A stretch of DNA of 64,000 bases from Rhynchopus euleeides (Eukaryota > Euglenozoa > Diplonemea > Diplonemida > Diplonemidae). This document shows positions 11,059-22,329 of the stretch, one piece after another. The stretch covers positions 682,001-746,000 of the forward strand of contig OY723284.1 of NCBI GenBank assembly GCA_963210315.1, given 5' to 3'. The notes under the pieces are model-generated. The model was not told the origin of the DNA and did not search any database. It worked only from the letters and a program-made list of their open reading frames with translations. Both the position numbers and the translations under genes were made by a program. Each line of letters opens with the position of its first letter. Position 1 is the first letter of the stretch.

Positions 11059-13612
11059 TCACACCTCAACTTCCCGCATCGCCGTCAGCGCGGACTCAAC
11101 CGTCCGGATGAGCTGCACCCCCTCTGGAGGTCCTTCAGCATCATCTTCCTCGCTGTCAGACGCATGCTGAACACCGGGGAAGCCCTTGCGGAGTGGCTTC
11201 TTCTTTGCGACCACCAGGTCCCCAAGGTCCTGGTTGGCCGCGCAGAAAACCACCTGGGCCTTGCGCTCGCGCGACATGGCATCCCGGCCCTGCAGTGCGT
11301 GAAGGGCCACACTCAGCACAGAGTCAGGAGCCGTCGACGCTGGGGGCAGATGGACGGCCGCCAGTGCCTTCTCCGCCAGGGAGGACAGGGGTGTTGCTGC
11401 CGTGATCCCAGAATCAGGTAAGTGCGCTCTCCAGAATTTCACAGTCTCCAGCCGGGTGTCCGTTGCTGCGACCACGTAGGCATCCCATTCTACCTTGGTG
11501 ACGCGGAAGGGGAGGCTCAGCTGAAGCTCTGCCAGCGACATCACGTTGCCGACGCCTCGCATGACGTTCAGCATGTCGGGGTCGAGGTGCCTCAGTGCTT
11601 GCCAGGTGACAAACCCGCTGTCGTGCGCATCCCACCTGTGAAGAGGGGAAGGAATGACAGTGCACCGACATGGCATACCGCTTGTGCATCGCCACTGCAA
11701 GAGGCTTTGCGAAGTCGCCGATGGCTGGGTCGGCAGCCATCCTGTCGAGCTCACCCTGGCACTTCACAATCAACCCGTACACCTCATGACCCTTGCCGTG
11801 CTGGGTGTTGATGATTGCATCGACCAACGCGCGAAACTTCTTCGTCACGGTCAGCATCCTGCGGAAGTCATCGCGGAGGGCCACGAGGTTGTCGCGCAGC
11901 AGACAGGCGAGCTTCCGCATCGACACCGGCACATCTGCGCGCTTCAGCTCCTGGCCAACCCAGATGTATAACACCTGGAACCGGTCAAAGAGATGCTCGT
12001 AGATCTCCAGGCGCGCCACAAACCGTGTTTGCGAGGGGAGAGGGCACCTCTTGACCGGCACAGCCGTAGGATTGTCAGCAGCAGCCTTCTGAGCCTCTTC
12101 CACGACCGTGAGAAGGTCGCTCAGCTGTGATGCCGCGGCAATTGCAACAGAGAACGCCGGGAGAACGTCGTGGAAGTGGGGGCGGAGCTGGCCCACGCGG
12201 AAGCTGCCCTCCTCAGCGCTGACGCAGCTGCGGATGGAGCTGCGCACCGAAGCCTCCAGCTCCTGCACCCCGTTGGCGGACATACGGGCGCAGTCATGCT
12301 GGGCTGCAACCCAACGGGCGTGGCGCTTTGCATTGAGCGACCCCTTCAGGAGGTTATCCATGTATTTGGCGACCAGGAACGGAGGCCAGGCTGCGTCGTT
12401 GAGAGATCCCTCCCACTCGGAACCTGCATTCATGCAGATATGGGCAGCACACGGCAGGAAGATAATCTTGCGGTGTGATGCCGTCTGGAGGGCTGCAGGG
12501 CCGTCGGCTCCGCCGCGGTCCGACCGCACGCACAGAGGGTTGCCCAGACCGTAGTCCGCAATGACTTCCTCAACAGCGTCGCGAATCATCCGCGCATTTG
12601 TGTACCCCCGTGGAAAGAACACCGGGGGAAGGACGACGCTTGCATCTGCATTCTGGAGCAGCAGGATGCATGCCGGGTCATTCTGCACCATCCCGCAATC
12701 ATGCATCACCCAGTAGGGCTTGGACCCAAAAGTCTCGGTGATGTATGTCGTACCGATACCCATCAAGATATCCAGGGTGGTACGCAGGAGGCGGTTGCAA
12801 TTCGGTGGTGTCGCAGGAAGCTTACACCCCGAAAGGCACTCGAGGGCTGTCTGCATCTGATGTGCAGGGATGCCGGCGTAGGCCATGGCAAGGCCAATGG
12901 CGTGCTCTGGCTCCGGGCCCAGTGCCTCTGTCACGGCACGCTTTTGCCTGCCAGCACGGTCACCGTTGCGCACTCTATCTTTATGCGCACCGGTGCGGAA
13001 GTGCTTCGACAGATCACTCCTCTGGACGCCGGGCTTCCAGACCTTCGAACAGGGGTCGCAGATGAACACCTTTTGGGCGTCCGGCCACGACTTCTGCAAA
13101 TCGGCAGCCCCCTTGAATTCAGTGCACTCGCTCAGGGTGACCGCTTTCAGATCGGGGAAGTCTGCCAGGTACTCTTTTTCGAACTTTAAGGCGACACAAC
13201 CTTCCCCTGCATGTTCCTTGCCCACAGGCTCTCTCGGGTTGACAGCGGCAAGAAGTGCGGCGGACAGATCGGCCTGCTCCACCTTCTCGGGACCCTTCGT
13301 CCTCCCGCGCTTCTTCGGCGACCCTCGTGGAGGCTGCGTCGTCGGATGATCGGCTTCGCGGCGGCGCTTCTTCACGGATGCAACAGCCATCAACTGCTCG
13401 GCGCGCTCACGGGTGCCCGTGAAGTTAGCGGGCAGCAGTCCCTCTTCGGCGGCGTGTTCGAGGAGGAGTGGCTTGTTTTTAAAACGCTTGAACCTGTTTC
13501 GTTCAGCGGTTGCAAGCGCTTTGAAGGCAGGAGTGTCTTCAATATTCGACTCCTCGGAAGACGCCTCTTCCTCGACCGCATCGGGGTCGATTGCCAACTC
13601 TTCCGGTGGCAT
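11059..13612 (-). CDS. BED-type zinc finger, hAT-like transposase (one 43-nt intron)
   Basis: Exon 1 is 13612-11679 and exon 2 is 11635-11059, giving about 836 residues. The N-terminus is acidic, followed by a basic stretch near 75-110. A BED/C2H2-like finger lies near 184-215 (CDPC...HFRTGAH). The RNase-H-fold catalytic region includes VMHDCGM, SDRGGADG and the CAAHICMN motif, matching the hAT pattern of Asp, Asp and CxxH. After splicing, the C-terminus carries the hAT-dimerisation-like block FWRAHLPD...LSSLAEKAL...RERKAQVVFCAAN. The reading frame is open throughout, so the gene looks intact. It is the only sizeable gene inside element 2 and should act on that element's ends. A domesticated gene is less likely because it is bracketed by inverted repeats and target duplications. 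A pyrimidine-rich tract plus CAG lies about 27 nt before the ATG. Confidence 0.8.
11636..11678 (-). other. 43-nt intron in the transposase gene
   Basis: The donor GTATGC at 11678 and the acceptor TTCACAG ending at 11636 bracket 43 nt with a pyrimidine-rich 3' half. Without removal the frame leaves the hAT-like C-terminus. With removal it reads HKRWDAHDSGF and continues into the C-terminal block. The very short length is unusual but the frame logic is clear. Confidence 0.75.
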
Positions 13613-13696
13613 GGTGTGTGCGTGTGTGTGTGGGACGACACTGCGAGATGGTGGTGATGTGTGAACAACGGGTGAGGGGACGAGAAACTGACTCAG

Positions 13697-13950
13697 GACG
13701 ATGACCAGATTGTACCAGGACGATGGACATTTTGTAACCCAGGACGATGGACATTTTGTAAATCAGGACGATGGACATTGTGTAAATCAAGACGATGGAC
13801 ATTTTGTAACCCAGGACGATGGACATTTTGTAACCCAGGACGATGGACATTTTGTAAATCAGGACGATGGACATTGTGTAAATCAGGACGATGGACATTT
13901 TGTAACCCAGGACGATGGACATTGTGTATAAATCAGGACGATGGACATTC
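13697..13950. repeat. 24-bp minisatellite upstream of the transposase gene
   Basis: About ten tandem copies of a 24-bp unit (CAGGACGATGGACATTTTGT plus 4 nt, AAAT or AACC variants) lie between the transposase start and a palindrome. Because 24 is a multiple of 3, it produces a spurious frame repeating QDDGHFVT/N. I see no reason to treat it as coding. Confidence 0.85.
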
Positions 13951-13982
13951 CAATGGGGACAAAAATATTTTTGTCCCCATTG
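13951..13982. repeat. 32-bp perfect palindrome
   Basis: The left half starts CAATGGGGACAAAAAT and the right half is its exact inverse, with no spacer. It directly abuts the 24-bp minisatellite inside element 2, upstream of the transposase gene. It could form a cruciform or be a dimeric protein binding site. Confidence 0.9.
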
Positions 13983-14204
13983 CTCGCCCAGAACCACCCA
14001 CCGTGAAAAATGGCAAAAATCGAGTATTTTGCCATTTTCGCATTTTTTGACCATGTCCCAGGAGCGGTAAAAATGAAAAATTCGATGACGCGTTTTAGGC
14101 CTCAAAACGGGCTCAAAACTCAAAAATTCGATCAAAATCGGGCCCAGATGTCCAAAATAGGACCCCTCCCAAAAAAAATTTGAAAGGGTCCCCCTACATA
14201 TTCT

Positions 14205-14480
14205 GGGTATTACCCATAAGACTTATAAGATTTTTCCGGAAATCTTATAAGTCTTATAAGATTTCCCGGAAATCTTATAAGACTTATAAGATTTCCGGAA
14301 AAATCTTATAAGTCTTATAAGATTTCCGGGAAATCTTATAAGACTTATAAGATTTCTGGCAAGAATCTGACGGAATCTTACCGGCTTCTTATAAGATTTC
14401 CCAAAAATCTTATAAGATCTTGTAAGATTTGACGGCTTATCGTAAGAATTCTTGTCTTACAATCGTAAGTGTTCGTGGCC
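14205..14480. repeat. Right subterminal TTATAAGACTTATAA array of element 2
   Basis: At least five alternating units of AATCTTATAAGACTTATAAG separated by TTTCCGG spacers lie here, then more degenerate TTGTAAGATT copies. They mirror the array at 8906-9041 and end just before the inverted terminus at 14528. Confidence 0.85.
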
Positions 14481-14734
14481 AATAAGCGTAAGAATCCATA
14501 AGAATCCATCAAAATTCTTAAGCGGCTTGTCAAACCATGGAAGAACCCGTTGATATGTGAATGACAAGGGAGGAACACCCACCCGCAGGCAGCAGGAGCA
14601 GAGCCGGCGGATGATGGCGACAGTCCGGCAGGGAGACGGACGCACAGTGGTGTGGGTGGACGGCGCCCGAGGCAGGTGGTGGAGGAGGATGCGGGATACC
14701 CAGCGCACACAAAAGTGATGGGCAGATCCGCGAC

Positions 14735-17695
14735 CTGCCCCAATGACATGGGGGAGATCCGGGTAGATCGGCCAAGAGCCCCAATGACATGGGGGAGATC
14801 GGGACAGATCAACCAAGTGCTCCAATGATGTGGGGGAGATCGGGACAGATCAACCAAGTGCCCCAATGACATGGGGGAGATCGGGACAGATCAGCCAAGT
14901 GCCCCAATGACCTGGGGGAGATCGGGACAGATCAACCAAGTGCTCCAATGACATGGGGGAGATCGGGACAGATCAACCAAGTGCCCCAATGACATGGGGG
15001 AGATCGGGACAGATCAGCCAAGTGTTCCAATGACATGGGGGAGATCGGGACAGATCAACCAAGTGCCCCAATGATGTGGGGGAGATCGGGACAGATCAAC
15101 CAAGTGCCCCAATGACATGGGGGAGATCGGGACAGATCAGCCAAGTGCCCCAATGACCTGGGGGAGATCGGGACAGATCAACCAAGTGCTCCAATGACCT
15201 GGGGGAGATCGGGACAGATCAGCCAAGTGCCCCAATGACCTGGGGGAGATCGGGACAGATCAACCAAGTGCTCCAATGACCTGGGGGAGATCGGGACAGA
15301 TCAACCAAGTGCCCCAATGACCTGGGGGAGATCGGGACAGATCAACCAAGTGCTCCAATGACCTGGGGGAGATCGGGACAGATCAGCCAAGTGCCCCAAT
15401 GACCTGGGGGAGATCGGGACAGATCAACCAAGTGCTCCAATGACCTGGGGGAGATCGGGACAGATCAGCCAAGTGCCCCAATGACCTGGGGGAGATCGGG
15501 ACAGATCAACCAAGTGCTCCAATGACATGGGGGAGATCGGGACAGATCAACCAAGTGCCCCAATGACCTGGGGGAGATCGGGACAGATCAACCAAGTGCT
15601 CCAATGACCTGGGGGAGATCGGGACAGATCAACCAAGTGCCCCAATGACCTGGGGGAGATCGGGACAGATCAACCAAGTGCCCCAATGACCTGGGGGAGA
15701 TCGGGACAGATCAACCAAGTGCTCCAATGACCTGGGGGAGATCGGGACAGATCAGCCAAGTGCCCCAATGACCTGGGGGAGATCGGGACAGATCAACCAA
15801 GTGCTCCAATGACCTGGGGGAGATCGGGACAGATCAGCCAAGTGCCCCAATGACCTGGGGGAGATCGGGACAGATCAACCAAGTGCTCCAATGACATGGG
15901 GGAGATCGGGACAGATCAACCAAGTGCCCCAATGACATGGGGGAGATCGGGACAGATCAGCCAAGTGCCCCAATGACCTGGGGGAGATCGGGACAGATCA
16001 ACCAAGTGCTCCAATGACCTGGGGGAGATCGGGACAGATCAACCAAGTGCCCCAATGACCTGGGGGAGATCGGGACAGATCAACCAAGTGCTCCAATGAC
16101 ATGGGGGAGATCGGGACAGATCAGCCAAGTGCCCCAATGACCTGGGGGAGATCGGGACAGATCAACCAAGTGCCCCAATGACATGGGGGAGATCGGGACA
16201 GATCAGCCAAGTGCCCCAATGACCTGGGGGAGATCGGGACAGATCAACCAAGTGCTCCAATGACCTGGGGGAGATCGGGACAGATCAACCAAGTGCCCCA
16301 ATGACATGGGGGAGATCGGGACAGATCAGCCAAGTGCCCCAATGACCTGGGGGAGATCGGGACAGATCAACCAAGTGCCCCAATGACATGGGGGAGATCG
16401 GGACAGATCAGCCAAGTGCCCCAATGACCTGGGGGAGATCGGGACAGATCAACCAAGTGCTCCAATGACCTGGGGGAGATCGGGACAGATCAACCAAGTG
16501 CCCCAATGACATGGGGGAGATCGGGACAGATCAGCCAAGTGCCCCAATGACCTGGGGGAGATCGGGACAGATCAACCAAGTGCTCCAATGACCTGGGGGA
16601 GATCGGGACAGATCAACCAAGTGCCCCAATGACCTGGGGGAGATCGGGACAGATCAACCAAGTGCTCCAATGACATGGGGGAGATCGGGACAGATCAGCC
16701 AAGTGCCCCAATGACCTGGGGGAGATCGGGACAGATCAACCAAGTGCCCCAATGACATGGGGGAGATCGGGACAGATCAGCCAAGTGCCCCAATGACCTG
16801 GGGGAGATCGGGACAGATCAACCAAGTGCTCCAATGACCTGGGGGAGATCGGGACAGATCAACCAAGTGCCCCAATGACCTGGGGGAGATCGGGACAGAT
16901 CAACCAAGTGCTCCAATGACATGGGGGAGATCGGGACAGATCAGCCAAGTGCCCCAATGACCTGGGGGAGATCGGGACAGATCAACCAAGTGCCCCAATG
17001 ACATGGGGGAGATCGGGACAGATCAGCCAAGTGCCCCAATGACATGGGGGAGATCGGGACAGATCAACCAAGTGCCCCAATGACATGGGGGAGATCGGGA
17101 CAGATCAGCCAAGTGCTCCAATGACCTGGGGGAGATCGGGACAGATCAACCAAGTGCTCCAATGACCTGGGGGAGATCGGGACAGATCAACCAAGTGCCC
17201 CAATGATGTGGGGGAGATCGGGACAGATCAACCAAGTTCCCCAATGACCTCGGGGAGATCGGGACAGATCAACCAAGTGCCCCAATGACATGGGGGAGAT
17301 CGGGACAGATCAACCAAGTGCTCCAATGACATGGGGGAGATCGGGACAGATCAGCCAAGTGCTCCAATGATATGGGGGAGATCGGGACAGATCAGCCAAG
17401 TGCTCCAATGACATGGGGGAGATCGGGACAGATCAACCAAGTGCCCCAATGACATGGGGGAGATCGGGACAGATCAACCAAGTGCTCCAATGACATGGGG
17501 GAGATCGGGACAGATCAGCCAAGTGCTCCAATGACATGGGGGAGATCTGGACAGATCAACCAAGTTCCCCAATGACATGGGGGAGATCGGGACAGATCAG
17601 CGAAGTGCTCCAATGACATGGGGGAGAGCGGGACAGATCAGCCAAGTGCTCCAATAATATGGGGGAGATCCGCCAAGTACCCGAATGATATGGGG
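14735..17695. repeat. Satellite array 1, 41-bp unit (about 72 copies)
   Basis: The unit reads TGCCCCAATGACCTGGGGGA then GATCGGGACAGATCAACCAAG. Variants are TGCTCC/TGCCCC, ACATG/ACCTG/ATGTG, and CAACC/CAGCC. Mixed higher-order patterns of these variants recur, for example alternating TGCTCC and TGCCCC units between 15140 and 17000. Each unit carries two GATC sites and a G5 and a G3 run. A 41-bp unit is not a multiple of three, so long frames across it are incidental. The last units (17560-17695) degrade and grade into array 2. Confidence 0.95.
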
Positions 17696-20013
17696 GAGAT
17701 CGGGCAACCCCACTCACGTGTTGGGGAAGATCGGGCAAGGCCACTATTGTGGTGGGGGAGATCGGGGGAGATCGGGCAACCACATTCATGTGTTGGGGGA
17801 GATCGGGCAACCCCACTCATGTGGTGGGGGACATCGGGGGAGATCGGGCAACCACACTCATGTGTCGGGAGATTTAGTGAATAGTACGGAGCAAGTATCT
17901 TCGCGCGACGCGAGAAGCACAACAAAGCATGAAGGGTGGTGGTGGTCGCGCCCCCGTCCAACCGTGCAACGCACGTGGCGGAAACTGCACTATGCAGCAA
18001 CAGTGACGAGAAACAACACGGCAAAAACAGCAAGCAAACAGCAACAGAAAACCTCGCGCGCGCCGCTCCTCCCTGTTCTAAATCTCCCTTACCGTGGCGA
18101 AGCCACTCGACTAAAGTCGTTCGTATCATGTGTCGGGGGAGATCGGGCAACCACACTAATGTGGTGGGGGAGATCGGGGGAGATCGGGCAGCCCCACTCA
18201 TGTGGTGGGGGAGATCGGGCAACCACACTCATGTGTTGGGGGAGATCGGGGGAGATCGGGCAACCCCACTCATGTGTCGGGGGAGATCGGGCAACCACAC
18301 TCATGTGGTGGGGGAGATCGGGGGAGATCGGGCAACCACACTAATGTGGTGGGGGAGATCGGGCAGCCCCACTCATGTGGTGGGGGAGATCGGGGGAGAT
18401 CGGGCAACCACATTAATGTGTTGGGGGAGATCGGGGGAGATCGGGCAGCCCCACTCATGTGGTGGGGGAGATCGGGGGAGATCGGGCAACCACACTAATG
18501 TGTTGGGGGAGATCGGGGGAGATCGGGCAACCCCACTCATGTGTCGGGGGAGATCGGGCAACCCCACTCATGTGTCGGGGGAGATCGGGGGAGATCGGGC
18601 AACCCCACTAATGTGGTGGGGGAGATCGGGGGAGATCGGGCAACCCCACTCATGTGTCGGGGGAGATCGGGGGAGATCGGGCAACCCCACTAATGTGGTG
18701 GGGGAGATCGGGGGAGATCGGGCAACCCCACTCATGTGTCGGGGGAGATCGGGGGAGATCGGGCAACCCCACTAATGTGGTGGGGGAGATCGGGGGAGAT
18801 CGGGCAACCACACTAATGTGTTGGGGGAGATCGGGGGAGATCGGGCAACCCCACTCATGTGTCGGGGGAGATCGGGGGAGATCGGGCAACCCCACTCATG
18901 TGTCGGGGGAGATCGGGGGAGATCGGGCAACCCCACTAATGTGGTGGGGGAGATCGGGGGAGATCGGGCAACCACACTAATGTGTCGGGGGAGATCGGGG
19001 GAGATCGGGCAACCCCACTCATGTGGTGGGGGAGATCGGGGGAGATCGGGCAACCACACTAATGTGTCGGGGGAGATCGGGGGAGATCGGGCAACCACAC
19101 TAATGTGTCGGGGGAGATCGGGGGAGATCGGGCAACCACACTCATGTAGTGGGGGAGATCGGGGGAGATCGGGCAACCCCACTAATGTGGTGGGGGAGAT
19201 CGGGGGAGATCGGGCAACCACACTAATGTGTCGGGGGAGATCGGGGGAGATCGGGCAACCACACTCATGTGGTGGGGGAGATCGGGGGAGATCGGGCAAC
19301 CCCACTAATGTGTCGGGGGAGATCGGGGGAGATCGGGCAACCACACTAATGTGTTGGGGGAGATCGGGGGAGATCGGGCAACCCCACTCATGTGTCGGGG
19401 GAGATCGGGCAACCCCACTCATGTGTCGGGGGAGATCGGGGGAGATCGGGCAACCCCACTAATGTGGTGGGGGAGATCGGGGGAGATCGGGCAACCACAC
19501 TAATGTGTTGGGGGAGATCGGGGGAGATCGGGCAACCCCACTCATGTGTCGGGGGAGATCGGGGGAGATCGGGCAACCCCACTAATGTGGTGGGGGAGAT
19601 CGGGGGAGATCGGGCAACCACACTAATGTGGTGGGGGAGATCGGGGGAGATCGGGCAACCACACTAATGTGTCGGGGGAGATCGGGGGAGATCGGGCAAC
19701 CCCACTCATGTGGTGGGGGAGATCGGGGGAGATCGGGCAACCACACTAATGTGTCGGGGGAGATCGGGGGAGATCGGGCAACCACACTCATGTGGTGGGG
19801 GAGATCGGGGGAGATCGGGCAACCCCACTAATGTGTCGGGGGAGATCGGGGGAGATCGGGCAACCCCACTCATGTGTCGGGGGAGATCGGGGGAGATCGG
19901 GCAACCCCACTCATGTGTTGGGGGAGATCGGGGGAGATCGGGCAACCCCACTAATGTGGTGGGGGAGATCGGGGGAGATCGGGCAAGGCCACTATTGTGG
20001 TGGGGGAGATCGG
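17696..20013. repeat. Satellite array 2, 41/31-bp G-rich unit
   Basis: The unit is GTGGTGGGGGAGATCGGGGG then AGATCGGGCAACCACACTAAT (41 bp). A 31-bp variant lacks one GGGGGAGATC decamer. It shares the GGGGGAGATCGGG core and unit length with array 1. The same boundary unit (GGCAAGGCCACTATTGTGG) occurs near both ends (about 17730 and 19984). G5-N5-G5-N5-G3 spacing on the plus strand should favour G-quadruplexes. Overlapping frames on both strands are artefacts of the repeat. Confidence 0.95.
17878..18128. other. Single-copy insert inside satellite array 2
   Basis: About 250 bp of non-repetitive sequence interrupts the array. The array words TCATGTGTCGGG are found on both sides, which could be a target duplication or just two repeat units. 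No gene, end motif or inverted terminus was recognised. Confidence 0.6.
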
Positions 20014-21536
20014 GCCACTTTTGTCTGTGAGCATCGGCCGAGGTCTCCGTAGTGGCCTGTTGTTTGTTGCGACTGCTTCCCCGTTTGAGCCCCTACAACA
20101 GCGTTTCCGGGCTCCGGGACCCCTCGTAGTGGGCTCAGATGTCCAAAAACGACCCATTTTGCTACCCCCCAAAAAAAAAATGCGAGCATCTCCCCCTACA
20201 AACCCTGGCCTTACCACGGCCCCAGACCCGAAAAAAAGCCGGAAAAACCCGAAATTTTGGGGTGACGATTCCGATTTTTTTCGGGTCTTTTTTCCGGGGT
20301 TTTCCGGCCTCCAGGGGGGATTTTTCACGCATTTTGGCAAAGGGAAAAAAACGCACGGGACCCGAAAAAACCCGAAAAAAGCCGAAAAATGCCGGAAAAG
20401 TCGTCACCCCCCTAAACCCAAATTTTCAACTTCGCCACAGAGAGGCCCCCAAGGGCACCAAAAGGCCAGAAACACCCCATATCACGCCGGAAATCCGGTA
20501 TCTGCCCGAAATAGGCCCAAATTCCGCCCGGAAAGCTCATTTTTTGCGTCTCCAATTTTTTGGCACAGATGTGGTACCGGTGCTGTGCCAGTTTACAGCG
20601 GCTGCTTGCAACACACAGCGAAACCTGTGGTCGAAGCAACCGAATGGTTCATCGGTCAAGCTCTACTTGATGACGCGGATCGATGTAACAGCACCATGTA
20701 CCGAGGGGCGACAAGCAGCACCGCGAGGTGGGGGCAGAGGCCAAAGTGCACTCGTGTTTGCACTGAGAAGGTTGGTATCCCTTGTAGATTGAGGTTCCGG
20801 AGATGATGGGCACGCACTATGGGCGGAAGCAGGACGCTGCTCAGAGGGTTTGTCCGTTCCGACGCCATTCAGAGGTGGCAATAGCTCAGCGACCTCGTAT
20901 CCCCCACAGTGAGCACTTGATGCCCTGCTCTCATTGAGAGTAATCAAATAGCGGCCCTTGCCATTCTAATGGGGCGGCTACGTCCTCAAATAATTGAAGG
21001 CAAATGACAAGGAACCTGCTGGTGAGCTGAGCGCCACTCGGATCGAGAACGTTTTCCTTCTCGAGGACAAGCTCGTCTCCCTCCTCCGGGAGATGCACCG
21101 GAGTGGCTGGCGCAGTTCATGTGTCGTGCCAGCCAGCATTGGGGTACGTGAAAAAGGTACGGTGGCACGCCAACCACGATAAACACACCTTGCCGATCTT
21201 AAAAACTGTGAAGGGGGCGGAACACTATCGAAGTGGCTCAATCATGACTACATTGATGCAATGGTGACATATGACGTCAAGCCGCAGTGCCTGCAGAAAG
21301 GAGTGCCCGCCGGCTGTATTTCTCAGGCCATTCAGGTACCGCATCTGGTACCACATCTGTGCCAACTGAAAAAAATCGCGTTTCTGGGCCTCTCTGGGCC
21401 ACACAGGTCACCAAAACCCCCCAGAAACACGTTTCTGGACTGGTTTGGGTCGGTTTGTAGCATTGATTTCATGTTTAGGGGTGCTCCCTGAAAAAGTGGG
21501 GTTTACTCCCGTTTTTTGGGTTGAATTAGCCCCCCC
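20014..21536. other. Transposon-derived noncoding region
   Basis: No gene is supported. A 19-bp inverted pair (around GGCACAGATGTGGTACC) lies at about 20571 and 21346. Sequence at 20131-20200 resembles 14140-14210 on the other side of the satellites. The region ends in GCCCCCCC then TA (21537-21538), matching the inverse of 8714-8740. It is probably a decayed inverted-repeat element. Confidence 0.45.
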
Positions 21537-21538
21537 TA

Positions 21539-22327
21539 GGGCAGTGATAGAAAATACGTAAAAAACGTTCAACGTATTTTTAAAAAAATGCGTCGAAGTT
21601 GAACGTTTTTTTGGCTTTTGAGCGTTTTCACCCACTGGGTTCACTCTCCACATGAAACCCCCCCGAGCAGTAGGGGGTGGGCCCCCTGCACACACTAAAG
21701 GGGACACCTGTGGGATGGAGAGTGTCACGCGTGGCGAAAAGTCGGTGAAAAAGAGGTTCTGTAGTCCGAGAAGGGGCGGGTCCCGGAAAGGGGTGGTCGG
21801 TACCCCCTCTTTTCAGGGTTGAACTCCGGAAAAGCGGGGGTACCAACCCCCTCTCGGCCTATCTCCCAGTTTTACCCCACTCGACCGGCTGGAGTCCGTC
21901 GTGTAGAGGAAGTGGATGGCCGAACGTGAGCTGGCCGAACCTGAGCTACGGGTACAGGACGTATGGGATATCCCGCATGGGAGAACCGGATGGCATATCC
22001 CACCGGCAGGGGTTCACCTCAACTGCACCAGCCCGCTTCATGGAGCAAAGGACAAGGGATGTGTTGTCGACTGCATCGCGACTGGAGCGCGCGAAGCAAG
22101 TCGCTGTAAAATCGTGCTCCAAGGACGTCTTCCGCACGGTTGTCGTTGGTGCCACCAACTCGCCCTTGCTCTGCTTGAGGAAAGGCGGGTTTGTGACTGG
22201 TGGCCCCTGCAGACGGTAGGCAATGTGAGAAACGTTCAAATACGCTGAACGTTCAACGTATTTGAACGTTCAACGTATTTTTAAAATCGGGATTCTGAAA
22301 AATACGCGTATTTTGCCTTCACTGCCC
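21539..22327. mobile_element. TA-flanked inverted-repeat element B
   Basis: The inverted ends are GGGCAGTGA, with TA at 21537-21538 and 22328-22329. The left flank is a C7 run and the right flank a G13 run, so the empty site would read CCCCCCCTAGGGGGGG. Subterminal AACGTTCAACGTATTT repeats occur at both ends. There is no transposase frame. Element D shares the GGGCAGTGAT start. Confidence 0.75.
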
Positions 22328-22329
22328 TA

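Larger units (their letters stand above)
8894..14539 (-). mobile_element. Autonomous-looking DNA transposon with BED/hAT-like transposase, 6-bp TSD (element 2)
   Basis: The terminal inverted repeat is CATGGTTTGACA (8894-8905 and 14528-14539). The direct duplication GAAGAA lies at 8888-8893 and 14540-14545. The length is 5,646 bp. Subterminal arrays of AATCTTATAAGACTTATAAG palindromes occur at about 8906-9041 and 14205-14420. It encodes one spliced transposase-like gene (13612-11059, minus). The region 10190-9200 matches element 1. A 24-bp minisatellite and a 32-bp perfect palindrome lie upstream of the gene. A 6-bp duplication is shorter than the usual 8 bp of hAT elements, so it may be a divergent hAT subgroup or another DDE superfamily. 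Confidence 0.85.

Noticed and set aside
14735-20013. CRISPR-like array
   Set aside because: Units are contiguous without spacers, and the window is eukaryotic.
17685-20052. Long frames on both strands reading GEIGGDRATPLM or ISPTTLVGLPDLPRS repeats
   Set aside because: They are translations of the 41-bp satellite; a unit length not divisible by three keeps all frames open and cycles among them. No start context or non-repeat domain.
20139-20792. Open frame of 217 codons after the satellite
   Set aside because: Lys/Pro-rich and overlapping an equally long frame in another phase; no domain seen.
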